The notes: a model not told the origin generated them from the letters alone. A stretch of DNA of 64,000 nt from Lactiplantibacillus daoliensis (GCF_005405005.1 NZ_BJDH01000005.1:205848-269847), one strand, 5' to 3'. Positions 1-8,115 are shown, counted from the first letter of the stretch. Numbers and translations: made by a program.

Positions 1-2
1 AT

Positions 3-281
3 CTAATTGCGGCGATTCGAAAAGTGATGCTTGGACAGACGCTTTATGCGCCGGAATTAGTAGTCAATATGTTATCTGCCGACCAAAATCCCTTAACGGA
101 ACGTGAATTGGCCGTGTTGAAAGTGGCTGATCAAGGCATGCCAACGAAGGCAATCGCGAGTGAACTCTATTTATCTGCCGGTACGGTGCGTAATTATTTA
201 TCGGCAATATTTAGCAAACTTGGCGTGCATAATCGACTTGAGGCAATTAGTGTGGCTAAGCATAATAAATGGCTGAGCTAG
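3..281 (+). CDS. LuxR-type response regulator, C-terminal part (cut by window edge)
   Basis: This is the C-terminal end of a NarL/FixJ-family transcriptional regulator. The frame is open from the first base, so the receiver domain lies outside the window. The segment LTERELAVLKVADQG followed by TKAIASELYLSAGTVRNYLS is the LuxR helix-turn-helix: the 'LTxRE' entry, then the recognition helix around GTVRNYL and the closing 'KLGVHNRLEAI'. It binds DNA as the output domain of a two-component system; the partner kinase is not visible. A strong terminator follows. A decayed second copy of this same tail lies at 3849-4024 in the same orientation. Confidence 0.9.
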   Translation, partial: LIAAIRKVMLGQTLYAPELVVNMLSADQNPLTERELAVLKVADQGMPTKAIASELYLSAGTVRNYLSAIFSKLGVHNRLEAISVAKHNKWLS

Positions 282-310
282 GGAATGTCATTTTTACTAG
301 CTACTGATAC

Positions 311-356
311 AAAAGCATCGACTTGAATTTTTTAAATTCCGAGTCGATGCTTTTTT
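311..356. terminator. Bidirectional intrinsic terminator
   Basis: Inverted repeat with arms AAAAGCATCGACT and AGTCGATGCTTTT around an AT-rich loop, with an A-run on one side and a T-run on the other. It sits between the convergent response regulator and the isomerase gene and can serve both. Confidence 0.85.
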
Positions 357-371
357 AATGGAAAAGTCTCG

Positions 372-1010
372 TTAATTACAAGTTGTCATGATTGTTTTTA
401 GTTGTATCACTAGTTGTCTATCTTTGCCATTTTTGAAGATATAGTCGAAGACATCATATTTTTGATAAATTGGCGCCATAAAGTCAGAATCAATTTGGTT
501 AATTGTGTCGATTAGATTAGTGTGAGTCAACCGCGTAATATTTTGCAACATCAGTGCGTCATGTTCTTTACGTTCAGAAGCTGCCCGCGGATAGCCAGTA
601 TTCATTGGACCATCAAAGAGCTTTTCCAACGTAAATTTGAGATTTAATTCACCCGCCCAACCGAAGTTTAACCCAAGCGGTAGTGAGACACAGTTGCCGT
701 GATTGATGCGGCCAAATAAGTAGGCATCACTAGGTGTGGGCAAATAACCACAAATGACATTGGGCAAACTATTGCAGGCAATTGCCATTCCATTGCCGGA
801 ACTACAACCAGTAATGACATAGTCAACGGTTTTAGTATTGAGTAATAGGCCAACTAATAGTGAGACTTGAACGTAGGATAACTTTGGATTGTGTTCAAAA
901 ACACCAAAGTTAATCACCTCATTCTCAGCTCCAGCAGCTTGTTGGGTAGCTTGGAACAACAAGTCGTTTTTGTTGAGCTGTGTGGTTGCCTGAATAACTG
1001 CAATTTTCAT
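372..1010 (-). CDS. RpiB/LacA/LacB family sugar-phosphate isomerase
   Basis: A 212-residue protein of the ribose/galactose-phosphate isomerase fold, whose members interconvert aldose and ketose phosphates in the cytoplasm. The N-terminus MKIAVIQATTQ starts a Rossmann-like strand, and VDYVITGCSSGNGMAIACN is the family's Cys-containing loop (RpiB has GTGIGxSIAAN here). It is longer than the roughly 150-residue RpiB/LacA/LacB proteins, matching a longer subfamily with a C-terminal helical extension. An upstream AGGAAG on the coding strand can serve as the ribosome binding site. No sugar operon surrounds it, so the substrate cannot be assigned. It lies inside the block bracketed by the duplicated response-regulator tail. 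Confidence 0.85.
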   Translation of the reverse strand: MKIAVIQATTQLNKNDLLFQATQQAAGAENEVINFGVFEHNPKLSYVQVSLLVGLLLNTKTVDYVITGCSSGNGMAIACNSLPNVICGYLPTPSDAYLFGRINHGNCVSLPLGLNFGWAGELNLKFTLEKLFDGPMNTGYPRAASERKEHDALMLQNITRLTHTNLIDTINQIDSDFMAPIYQKYDVFDYIFKNGKDRQLVIQLKTIMTTCN

Positions 1011-1111
1011 AGATAACGCTTCCTTTTTGTCAAAGTAATTGTAACGCTATCACAATAATAATTGGTGAGCGACACCAAATATTTAAGCTGATTTTTTCGA
1101 CATACTGTCAT

Positions 1112-1156
1112 AAAAAAACTGGTGTTAATGTGAAAACCATCAATACCAGTTTTTTT
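1112..1156. terminator. Hairpin terminator downstream of yhgE-like gene
   Basis: Arms AAAAAAACTGGTGTT and AATACCAGTTTTTTT (one mismatch) with a 15-base loop. The minus-strand yhgE-like gene ends just upstream, so this is probably its terminator; the flanking A and T runs would let it work both ways. Confidence 0.75.
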
Positions 1157-1186
1157 GAATTAGGCCCGAAATACGATGATAAGCTT

Positions 1187-2887
1187 TTAGTTCTCATACG
1201 AGAAAGACGCTACTTTTTTCATATTTAACGAAAAAGTGATCAACATTAGCAGGTTAAAAATGAGAATCACGGTACCGAAAATAATTGTCTCGGATAGGAT
1301 ACTGTTGCCAATCGAAAGGGTACTTCTAAAAGCATTGATTGAAATACTCATTGGCAAGTAAGGGTGAATGACTTGGAAAAAGTGATTGGACAATTGAATA
1401 GGATAAGTCCCGGCTGAACCGCCTAATTGGATGATCATAAAGATAAGCATGAACCAAGCACCGGTTTTTCCCATAATCAAATTGAAGAATGTTACGATGC
1501 TCCCAAAAGCCCACATAGTGAGGATAGTGAATAGCCACGTTTTAATGGGTTGTAACGGTGTGAGCTGGTTAATGAACAGTAACATTAAGAACATGATAGT
1601 CGCGGCCGCTAACGTAAACGTGAAGAAGAAAGGAATCTTTTCACCCCACCAATCAAAAGCATTTTTGGGGCGGCGATGGGGTGTAAACATGTCATAAATA
1701 ATATTAAAGGTAATACAACCGACAAATAAGGCCACGGACATCAGGTATGGTGTCATCCCGGTCCCATTATTTTTAACGTGCGTGGTGTCCGTGTGAGTAA
1801 GCTTGACTGGTGTGACGATACTATTTATCTGGTGAGGCGTGTTTTGACTAGTGGCGATTAGTTGATGGCCACCAGTTTTAAGCCCGGTGGCAATTTTAAC
1901 ATTGGCTTGGTGGATCAATCCGGTACTTTGAGCTAATTTAGTCGTATCTCCAGTCAGACTTGCAGCCCCCATACTTAACTTTGACATGTCTTGATTAAGA
2001 GACTGAATGGCCGTCAGATCTTGATTGTTACCAGTGATTGCTTGTTTGGCAATTACTGTGTTGGCAGTCAGTAGTCTTTCAGCTTTTTGTGTCAAATCAG
2101 ATTGTGTGGTGTCCGTGTTTGCAGACTTTTGAGTTAATGTTGTTAGTATTTGTGCAAGCTGCTGATTGTTTTGTGCGATTTGTTCGAGTCCAGTAATTAA
2201 TTTCGACGTTCCACTGGATAATTGTGTGAGGCCATTTTGAAGCTTGGTTTCACGGTTACTTAGCGTTTGATCTGCGGTTGCAAGTTGTGTTTCACTTGTG
2301 GCTGTTTGGGCTAAGCCGGTATTGGTTTGCGTTAGGGCTTGGTTGGCAGTGGTTAATTTCCGCCCGGTAGTTGCGAGTGTCTTGTTCATGACTTGCAAGT
2401 AAGCGGTGGTGAGCTGCTGGTTGACGGATTTTTGGACACTTTCAGCAATTGTTGTCGACATTTTCATTGCAATAAAACTGAGGCCTGCATTAGTGTGATA
2501 ATTTAAGTCAATATTTTTAAAATGATGTTGCCCTAATTCGGTCGCTTGTTTGGAAAAACTTTTTGGAATTGTAATGACCATATAAAGTTTTCCATTTTTT
2601 AGGTCGTGATTAGCGCGGGGCTGACTGAGTGCTTGGAAATCGGCAGTATTAGTTTGAGTTAGGCGAGTCGTTAGTTTTTGACCGAGTGAATAGCTAGTCT
2701 GGTGCTTGACAACCGTTACGTCGTCGTTAATGATACCGACGGGTAGATGTTTCACATTACTATAAGGATTCCATAACGAGGCGAGAAAGATGACTGCGTA
2801 AAAGGTTGGAATCAGTAAAATTCCGAGAATAATTCGTAACAGTCCTTTGGTACGAAAAATGTATTTCCATTCATCTAAAAACATCAT
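1187..2887 (-). CDS. YhgE/Pip-type ABC-2-like membrane protein
   Basis: About 566 residues with one N-terminal membrane helix (ILGILLIPTFYAVIFLASLW), a long extracytoplasmic region rich in Gln, Thr and Leu with coiled-coil character (residues about 150-350), and a C-terminal block of about five membrane helices. This is the layout of YhgE/Pip proteins, which resemble ABC-2 permeases and include phage-infection protein and type VII secretion-linked members. The start at 2887 is chosen because GGGGG precedes it at suitable spacing; an ATG at 2899 has no ribosome binding site. It follows a TetR regulator gene, and a palindrome AATGAA-CGA-TTCATT sits just upstream at 2908-2922. Substrate unknown; export of, or protection from, a membrane-active compound is a guess. 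Confidence 0.85.
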   Translation of the reverse strand: MMFLDEWKYIFRTKGLLRIILGILLIPTFYAVIFLASLWNPYSNVKHLPVGIINDDVTVVKHQTSYSLGQKLTTRLTQTNTADFQALSQPRANHDLKNGKLYMVITIPKSFSKQATELGQHHFKNIDLNYHTNAGLSFIAMKMSTTIAESVQKSVNQQLTTAYLQVMNKTLATTGRKLTTANQALTQTNTGLAQTATSETQLATADQTLSNRETKLQNGLTQLSSGTSKLITGLEQIAQNNQQLAQILTTLTQKSANTDTTQSDLTQKAERLLTANTVIAKQAITGNNQDLTAIQSLNQDMSKLSMGAASLTGDTTKLAQSTGLIHQANVKIATGLKTGGHQLIATSQNTPHQINSIVTPVKLTHTDTTHVKNNGTGMTPYLMSVALFVGCITFNIIYDMFTPHRRPKNAFDWWGEKIPFFFTFTLAAATIMFLMLLFINQLTPLQPIKTWLFTILTMWAFGSIVTFFNLIMGKTGAWFMLIFMIIQLGGSAGTYPIQLSNHFFQVIHPYLPMSISINAFRSTLSIGNSILSETIIFGTVILIFNLLMLITFSLNMKKVASFSYEN

Positions 2888-2907
2888 TGATGCCCCCATA
2901 CTTTTAT

Positions 2908-2922
2908 AATGAACGATTCATT
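2908..2922. promoter_or_regulatory. Palindromic operator upstream of yhgE-like gene
   Basis: AATGAA-CGA-TTCATT is a perfect 6+6 palindrome with a 3-base spacer, 21 bases upstream of the yhgE-like start, next to a TATAAA on the coding strand. The same half-sites with the same spacer recur upstream of the neighbouring tetR gene (3704-3722), so both are likely bound by that regulator. Confidence 0.6.
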
Positions 2923-2985
2923 TGTCAGCCGACTTAAAGAAAAAACGGCACGTTGACCGTATTTTCAAAGGTTTAACTAGCCGTT

Positions 2986-3657
2986 TCAGGTATAACTAGT
3001 CGTTAGTTGCTGAATGACGCACTTTTCCATTTCTTGCTGATCATAATGATTAGTCTGATGGTCAAAGGAGTCGTATTGTTTGTGGGCAGACCACCAGAAA
3101 ACTTGATCAATAATCAGCAGTGCGTCATTTTCTGGGTGGCTGAGATAACGGACTTCACCGGAACTGACTAAAGCAGCTAATAATTGGGCAATGTCCGTGT
3201 ATAGTTGTTGTCGATAGCGTTTATATAATTGTAATAGGGCTGGACTCATTTGTGGGTTACGTTCGAGAATTAAAAAGTAGGCACCGTATTCATGAAAATT
3301 AGTAAACAGATAGTCTAACATGGCCGAAAATCGTGCATCGGTTGGATAATCTTTTATCAGCGTGTGTAACTTGTCATTAGCCTGTTGGTAAATTTCAGCA
3401 GTGTGTGTGACTAGCTCATCATCGGAAAGTGGTGCCACGGGTAAAGCTTGTACATGATCGATGACTGTTGAGTCCAGGGTGGTGGCAAACACAAACTGTA
3501 GTAGATCGTCTTTACTGCGAAACAAACTGTATAGCGTTCCAACAGCTAGATTAGCGTGTGTGGCGATGTCGGTCATCTTAGTTTCAGCATAGCCCGGCAC
3601 AATAAATAAAATCTTAGCGCTTGTGATAACGCGTATTAACTTTTCGTGTAAATCCAT
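2986..3657 (-). CDS. TetR/AcrR family regulator
   Basis: A 223-residue TetR-type repressor. Residues about 10-55 form the DNA-binding domain: a first helix rich in I/V/L, then TKMTDIATHANLAVGTLYSLF, the typical helix-turn-helix ending in a G-T-L-Y-x-x-F motif. The remaining, divergent part is the ligand and dimer domain. The start is supported by GGAGGCG seven bases upstream. It lies just upstream of the yhgE-like gene on the same strand, with matching palindromes before both genes. Local repression of itself and the membrane protein is therefore likely; the inducer is unknown. Confidence 0.88.
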   Translation of the reverse strand: MDLHEKLIRVITSAKILFIVPGYAETKMTDIATHANLAVGTLYSLFRSKDDLLQFVFATTLDSTVIDHVQALPVAPLSDDELVTHTAEIYQQANDKLHTLIKDYPTDARFSAMLDYLFTNFHEYGAYFLILERNPQMSPALLQLYKRYRQQLYTDIAQLLAALVSSGEVRYLSHPENDALLIIDQVFWWSAHKQYDSFDHQTNHYDQQEMEKCVIQQLTTSYT

Positions 3658-3703
3658 TCAATCGCCTCCATGGAATGAGGCGAGTATAGCATCGTTCAGT
3701 TTT

Positions 3704-3722
3704 AGAATGAATCATTCATTCT
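3704..3722. promoter_or_regulatory. Palindromic operator upstream of tetR
   Basis: AGAATGAATCATTCATTCT is a perfect 9+9 palindrome around a central C. Its core AATGAA-TCA-TTCATT matches the palindrome before the yhgE-like gene. On the coding strand it lies in the -35 region of a likely promoter whose -10 is TATACT, which is where a self-acting TetR repressor would bind. Confidence 0.65.
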
Positions 3723-3783
3723 TGTTTTGACAGGTTTCCTAACAAATGATGTTGCGTATGAAGGACTATATTTTCTAATATTA

Positions 3784-3838
3784 TTAAAAGTGCCAGTAAA
3801 TTAAGTGAGGTGGTCACTTGATTTGCTGGTACTTTTAA
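3784..3838. repeat. Long imperfect inverted repeat
   Basis: Arms starting TTAAAAGTGCCAG and ending CTGGTACTTTTAA, continuing inward to AAGTGA and TCACTT, give a hairpin of about 24 paired positions with small bulges. It lies upstream of tetR and just before the decayed response-regulator tail. It may be the leftover terminator of a lost gene, or a fold-back element. Confidence 0.5.
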
Positions 3839-3848
3839 AGCTTTCCAC

Positions 3849-4024
3849 TAACGGAACGTGAACTATCCGCGTTGAAAGTGGCTGATCAAGGCCTGCCAAC
3901 AAAGGCAATCGTGAGTGAATTCTATTTATCTGCCGGTACGGTGCGTAATTATTTATCGGCAATATTTAGCAAGCTTGGCGTCCATAATTGACTTGGGGCT
4001 AAACATAATAAGTGGCTGAGCTAG
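3849..4024 (+). pseudogene. Decayed second copy of the LuxR response-regulator tail
   Basis: This stretch repeats bases 94-281 nearly base for base, including the long identical run over the helix-turn-helix codons and the final GGCTGAGCTAG. It has no start or upstream domain. A CGA codon has become TGA within 'CATAATTGACTTG', and about a dozen bases are missing just after it, so it cannot encode a working domain. Both copies have the same orientation and lie about 3.75 kb apart, with the rpiB, yhgE and tetR genes between them. It is either the scar of a duplication and insertion, or the remains of a paralogous regulator gene. Confidence 0.85.
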
Positions 4025-4174
4025 TGTTGTGAAGACGATTCTGGATTTGGATACTAACCTTTTAAAACGTCAAATGAGTCAATAAATGCAAACGCTAATA
4101 ACTAGAACATTACACTTGATTTATACACACTAAATATGTATCTTTAAAACAAGACGACTATAGAGGTGATTTAG

Positions 4175-4368
4175 ATGCCGATGAAGCCCCGGCAAATCGT
4201 AAAATTGCTCAAAGAGAATGGCTTTATTGAAAAATCACAAAACGGATCTTCACATCTTAAAATGTTTAACCCGAGCACTAAAGTGACAGTTATGGTTCCC
4301 ATTCATGCGAAGGAATTGGCAAAGGATTAGAAACGGCGATTTTACGAGCAGCAAATTTAGAAAATTGA
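4175..4368 (+). pseudogene. hicA: hicA toxin gene broken by a 1-base deletion
   Basis: The frame opens with MPMKPRQIVKLLKENGF after a GAGGTG ribosome binding site and matches HicA mRNA interferase toxins: a small double-stranded-RNA-binding-like fold with a Gly-x-Ser-His site, here NGSSHLKM. After VPIHAKELAKD it stops at 4328-4330. Restoring one G in the run at about 4317-4319 continues the frame as KGLETAILRAANLEN to a stop at 4366-4368, the usual HicA ending. The toxin has therefore probably lost function through a single-base deletion. A truncated 51-residue product retaining the catalytic His could still be made. The antitoxin gene follows intact. Confidence 0.8.
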
Positions 4369-4429
4369 TTGTTTATTTGGCATCGAGAATGCTTTTCCTG
4401 ACAATCATTTAAGTTCAAAGGGGCAAACT

Positions 4430-4813
4430 GTGAAAAAAGATATTGTTATTTATCCGGCTATTTTTAGTCAAGATGGTGATTACATTTTTGCGCGTATTCC
4501 AGACCTAAAGGGTGGGTTTACTCAGGGAAATGATACCGTTGATGCTGTACAGATGAGTGGAGACTTGATTGGAAACTTATTGGAAGATCAAACGGAGTAT
4601 CCCCAAGCTACAGAGGTTGATCCGTCGTCCCTAGGCAGTGATGAAAAGTTGGTTTATATCACGACTGATTTAAGTGCTTTTCGCCAAGAATTTTCACGTA
4701 CTGTTCGAAAAAATGTCACGATCCCAGAGTATCTAAATGATATGGCAAAAAAGCAGAAATTAAATGTTTCGAAGGTATTAACGGACGCATTAAAGACTAA
4801 ATTTGGTGTTTAA
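4430..4813 (+). CDS. hicB: HicB family antitoxin
   Basis: A 127-residue antitoxin of type II HicAB systems. Residues about 1-60 (IVIYPAIFSQDGDYIFARIPDLKGGFTQG, split here as the strand pair around YPAIF and the PDLKGGFTQG loop) form the partial RNase H-like fold that covers HicA. Residues about 95-127 (VTIPEYLNDMAKKQKLNVSK) form a ribbon-helix-helix DNA-binding domain for operator binding. The start is GTG with AAGGGGC upstream. Since the adjacent hicA is frameshifted, this is an orphan antitoxin that may persist as a DNA-binding regulator or be on its way to loss. Confidence 0.88.
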   Translation: MKKDIVIYPAIFSQDGDYIFARIPDLKGGFTQGNDTVDAVQMSGDLIGNLLEDQTEYPQATEVDPSSLGSDEKLVYITTDLSAFRQEFSRTVRKNVTIPEYLNDMAKKQKLNVSKVLTDALKTKFGV

Positions 4814-4865
4814 ATTGTTTACACAACTTAAAATGACTATTGAAATTAATTGCTAAAAATTATGT

Positions 4866-4913
4866 AAAATAAGCACAATCAGAAAACGGTAGATTTCTGA
4901 TTGTGCTTATTTT
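4866..4913. terminator. Bidirectional intrinsic terminator
   Basis: Perfect inverted repeat with 20-base arms (AAAATAAGCACAATCAGAAA on the left) around ACGGTAGA, between convergent hicB and the GNAT gene. Confidence 0.85.
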
Positions 4914-4939
4914 ATTGAGACTGCTGTTAAATGGGTATT

Positions 4940-5338
4940 TTAGAATGGCCGTCGTCGTTGCAAGAAAGCATTATCAATGTGCTCAAATTCTAGCTTGGGA
5001 TAATATGTCATAGCAGCGGGGGCTGCTAACAAAACTAAAGAAACATCTGGGCCAATTTCCACTTTAAGTTGTCGAACCAATTCGCGACCAATTCCTTGAT
5101 GCTGATAGTCTTGAGCGACAGCCAAGTCAGATAGGTAACAGGCATAGCTGAAATCCGTTAACGCCCTTGCGACGCCCACCAAGTGTTGGCCGTCCCAGGC
5201 AGTCCAGAGACAATCTGCCTGGTCCAACATCCGCTGTAAGCGGGGTAAATCGGTCGTTGGCCGATGGATGCCAGAATTAGTAAAGAGTACGGCTAATTGC
5301 GCTGCAGTTAATTGTTTTCGATTGGAGTAAGTAATCAT
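4940..5338 (-). CDS. GNAT family N-acetyltransferase
   Basis: A 132-residue Gcn5-related acetyltransferase, which moves an acetyl group from acetyl-CoA to an amine. The acetyl-CoA pyrophosphate loop is visible as DYQHQGIGRELVRQL, preceded by the strand YACYLSDLAVAQ. The C-terminus (YYPKLEFEHIDNAFLQRRR) is typical of a small YkkB/PaiA-like subgroup. No nearby gene suggests a substrate. The ribosome binding site (AAAAGG) is weak. The gene appears to stand alone, bounded downstream by a terminator. Confidence 0.85.
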   Translation of the reverse strand: MITYSNRKQLTAAQLAVLFTNSGIHRPTTDLPRLQRMLDQADCLWTAWDGQHLVGVARALTDFSYACYLSDLAVAQDYQHQGIGRELVRQLKVEIGPDVSLVLLAAPAAMTYYPKLEFEHIDNAFLQRRRPF

Positions 5339-5531
5339 TTAAAAGGCCTTTTATCATTTTATTTTAATCTTAATATAATGTATCATATCATAGTCATCTT
5401 CAATATGAATTACTTTATTGGAAACTTGTATCCAACAACGGTTGTTAAGTGAGGTGACCAACATTCTGAGGTTGACAACCGAACTATAATGACAGATTAT
5501 GAGACTACGATTATAAAACAATTCACCCTAA
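5339..5531. other. Intergenic stretch upstream of the MFS remnant
   Basis: No open frame with a start and ribosome binding site. A TTGACA (about 5475) and a TATAAT (about 5487) lie only about 7 bases apart, too close to work together as a promoter. An imperfect palindrome TTGGA...TCCAA lies around 5418-5435. It is probably old flanking sequence of the decayed transporter that follows. Confidence 0.4.
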
Positions 5532-5824
5532 AAACTGATCTTTTCTATCATTAGTTTTAATCTGATTATGGGAATGGTGTTGGCAGTGTTCGATACGCCT
5601 GTACTAGTATGGATGACGGAACGAATTCCAAATGAGCTACAGGACGAGTTTTCAATATTATGAGAACGACAGTGCAAGTTTTGATGCCAATTGGGATCAT
5701 CATTGCCAGTTGGTCGTTTGACCACGTGGCGGCCGGCAGTGTCTTTTTAGTGAGCGGCATCCTATTCGTGCTGATTGTGGTTTTGTATCCGCGATTCTTT
5801 AACTTATCGTTGAAAGGAGTTTAA
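5532..5824 (+). pseudogene. 3' remnant of an MFS transporter gene, truncated and frameshifted
   Basis: The first frame reads MGMVLAVFDTPVLVWMTE then RIPNELQ, a typical MFS membrane helix followed by a cytoplasmic loop, and stops soon after. Shifting by one base at about 5642, as if a G were lost from CAGGGACGA, continues with GRVFNIMRTTVQVLMPIG, two more membrane helices (IIIASWSFDHVAAGSVFLV, SGILFVLIVVL) and YPRFFNLSLKGV, ending at TAA 5822-5824. Only the last three helices remain, so this is a dead fragment of a drug/MFS exporter. Confidence 0.75.
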
Positions 5825-5864
5825 GTATGTTGGGCGTTGTATAGCTAATAAGTAGGAGGCTCAT

Positions 5865-6662
5865 ATGCAAAAATCAATTAAGACTGAGCTAGGTATGATT
5901 ACTTATGAGAGCCATCCGGCCAGTGGGAAAGCATCGACGATTTTATGTCTCCCCGGATTTGGTTGGGATAGTTGTTATGGTATTTTCAAAAACATTCTGG
6001 ATCAGTTACCACGAGAAATTGGATTTTTAGCAATTGATACGATTGGCACTGGTTTGAGCATTCAAGACCAAATGACACGAACGGCAGACCATATTTTAGC
6101 TAATTTAGTTTCAGTTTTGCAGGCTGAAAAGATTGATCACGTGATTGTGTTAGCACATAGTTTAAGCGGTGCTTACGCATTGTTATTAGCGAATAGCTAT
6201 CCAGAATTAGTCAAAGCGCTAGTCCTGTTGGAACCAACCTATGCTGAAATTGGAAAGAAGTTATTTGATGAGGTACAGCCATTGATCGATCAGTACCCCA
6301 ATTTAAAACGCCAACAAGTTCAGGGAAAATTAACGACCACAATGATGATGGCCGATGTTAATCCCAACAATTCATTAGCCGTGCGTCAATGGAATGCCAG
6401 TGTGTTACAAAAAGCCTATGCTAGTCAAAGTGTTTTAACTGAAGCACAACAAGTTTCGACTTTGATTGAACGTATGAAAACTTTAGAACAGGCTACTTAC
6501 TCACAATTAATTTTGACGTTAGTAACCGATAAGCGTTATTCAGAATATTTAACGTCACCATTTGTAAGACTGGGGAATATTACGGCTGCACCAGGCAATC
6601 ATTATTTGCAGTGGTCAAATCCAGATTTTGTATTGGAGCAATTGTTATCGGTGTTAAGTTGA
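5865..6662 (+). CDS. Alpha/beta hydrolase
   Basis: A 265-residue alpha/beta-hydrolase-fold protein. LCLPGFGWDS holds the oxyanion-hole region (residues about 28-37), VIVLAHSLSGAYALLLANSYP the nucleophile elbow with Ser in A-H-S-L-S-G, LVLLEPTYAE the strand after it, and APGNHYLQWSNPD near the C-terminus the catalytic His. This arrangement suits esterases, peptidases such as proline iminopeptidases, or lactonases; the substrate cannot be told. The start follows a clear AGGAGG with suitable spacing. It is followed at 60 bases by the deoxyribosyltransferase-like gene on the same strand. Confidence 0.85.
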   Translation: MQKSIKTELGMITYESHPASGKASTILCLPGFGWDSCYGIFKNILDQLPREIGFLAIDTIGTGLSIQDQMTRTADHILANLVSVLQAEKIDHVIVLAHSLSGAYALLLANSYPELVKALVLLEPTYAEIGKKLFDEVQPLIDQYPNLKRQQVQGKLTTTMMMADVNPNNSLAVRQWNASVLQKAYASQSVLTEAQQVSTLIERMKTLEQATYSQLILTLVTDKRYSEYLTSPFVRLGNITAAPGNHYLQWSNPDFVLEQLLSVLS

Positions 6663-6726
6663 TTCTCGTAGGAATGTTTTGGAATCAAAAAATGGGATAG
6701 AAACGATTAACATAGGAGGTTAAATG

Positions 6727-7137
6727 ATGCCTAAAGCCAAACGGTTTTACATTGCCGGCTCTTTCAGAAAAATAACGCTAATTAATAGCCTTTCAGAAGA
6801 TTTGATGGCAAAGGGATATGAAAGAACTTTTGATTGGACCACGCTTCAAGCGACAACTAACCTACAATTTTTACACGACATTGCCATTCAGGAGTTTCAA
6901 GCAGTCGTGGCATGTGACTTTCTGGTGTTTGTTTTTCCAGGTGGTAAAGGTGCAAATATTGAATTCGGTATTGCCGCTGCTTTGAAAAAGCCAATCTATC
7001 TTTTGGATACAACGAATCAGGTCAACAATCCAGAAGAGACCAGTACTTTTTATCTCATGGACTACGTTCACCGATTTCATGGCACAGTAGCAGCTTTTGG
7101 TGAATTTATTTTAAATGAGGAGCCAACTATGTTGTGA
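6727..7137 (+). CDS. Nucleoside 2-deoxyribosyltransferase-like protein
   Basis: About 136 residues. RFYIAGSFRKI at the N-terminus is the nucleotide-sugar-binding start, and VFVFPGGKGANIEFGIAAAL is the signature of the nucleoside 2-deoxyribosyltransferase/YtoQ-like family, with the glycine loop and the Glu expected to act as the nucleophile or substrate ligand. Such enzymes swap bases on deoxyribonucleosides in salvage, though short members are often uncharacterised. Two adjacent ATGs follow GGAGG; the second is chosen for its 7-base spacing, the first (6724) being nearly as likely. Likely co-transcribed with the hydrolase before it and the phosphatase after it. Confidence 0.75.
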   Translation: MPKAKRFYIAGSFRKITLINSLSEDLMAKGYERTFDWTTLQATTNLQFLHDIAIQEFQAVVACDFLVFVFPGGKGANIEFGIAAALKKPIYLLDTTNQVNNPEETSTFYLMDYVHRFHGTVAAFGEFILNEEPTML

Positions 7138-7204
7138 TATATCAAACAATGCATTTTAAAATAGTGGCAGTGAATTAAAAAATGTGAACAGCAGGGGGCA
7201 CTAG

Positions 7205-8008
7205 ATGCAATACACATTTATCGGTGATATCCATTCAGCGGCGGATGATTTAAAGGTTTTATTACAGGCCAAATCGATTCAAAATAGTCGATTAGTCTTT
7301 TTAGGTGACTATATTGATGGCCGCGGGTCGCGAAATGGCAGCAACCACTCTGATACGCTGGAACCTTTAGCGGTGCTTGACATAATCATGACTCGTGTAA
7401 ACAAGTATGGTGATATTGCCTTATTAGGAAATCATGATGATTTTTGGTTACAAACGGCTTATGGTGATGATCTGATCTACCAGAATTGGCGCCTGAATGG
7501 TGGTGCTCGGACTTGGCATCAATTAGGGATTCATTCGAGCAATTTGACGGTTATTGCGGACGCCTTAAATCAGGAACCGCTGTCTCGGTATACCAAATTT
7601 CTCACTCAGTTACCGTTGACTTGGGAGAATCAGGCAATGATGGCGATGCATGCAGGGATTGACTGGACCTATCCACTTGATCAGCAAGTGCGTGATGATT
7701 TGCTGTGGATTCGTGATGACTACTATTTTGATCAAGCTACACAGTGGCATCACAATTTAACGAAGAAAGTCATGATTACAGGCCATACACCTGTTCAGAC
7801 CATTCAAGATGATGGTTATGGCTTGATTAAAATGCAAGCTGATGAACAAGATGTGCCACGTTACCTTATTGATGCTGGGAGCCGTTCAGGAGCTCAAAAT
7901 GGCGGCATTTTTGCGTTGACCCTTTCAGAGAATGGCGATGTTATTGCTAAAAATTGGGTTGTAAATGGACAATTACTGGATGGAAATTTTCCCTATTTAC
8001 AAGCTTAA
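7205..8008 (+). CDS. Calcineurin-like metallophosphoesterase (PrpE/ApaH type)
   Basis: A 267-residue cytoplasmic metallophosphatase. All family blocks are present: GDIHS (D-x-H), FLGDYIDGRG (G-D-x-x-D-R-G), LLGNHDDF (G-N-H-D/E), MHAGID (H-x-G) and ITGHTPV (G-H-T/S). Together these bind two metal ions and the phosphate. Members dephosphorylate phosphoproteins or split diadenosine tetraphosphate, and the sequence does not decide which. The SRSGAQNGGIFALTL C-terminal strand pair is typical of the bacterial PPP-like group. The ribosome binding site is AGGGGGC. Confidence 0.9.
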   Translation: MQYTFIGDIHSAADDLKVLLQAKSIQNSRLVFLGDYIDGRGSRNGSNHSDTLEPLAVLDIIMTRVNKYGDIALLGNHDDFWLQTAYGDDLIYQNWRLNGGARTWHQLGIHSSNLTVIADALNQEPLSRYTKFLTQLPLTWENQAMMAMHAGIDWTYPLDQQVRDDLLWIRDDYYFDQATQWHHNLTKKVMITGHTPVQTIQDDGYGLIKMQADEQDVPRYLIDAGSRSGAQNGGIFALTLSENGDVIAKNWVVNGQLLDGNFPYLQA

Positions 8009-8115
8009 AATGATTTAACTAGGCCTAGTTGGTATAGAAAAATAAGTTCTTAGATGCTCAAGTGATTAATTCTCTAGTATAATAAAGTTATTAATGACAA
8101 GTGTCGAGGTGCCTT

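Noticed and set aside
5460..5495. TTGACA and TATAAT as a strong promoter.
   Set aside because: The boxes are only about 7 bases apart, far from the needed 16-18.
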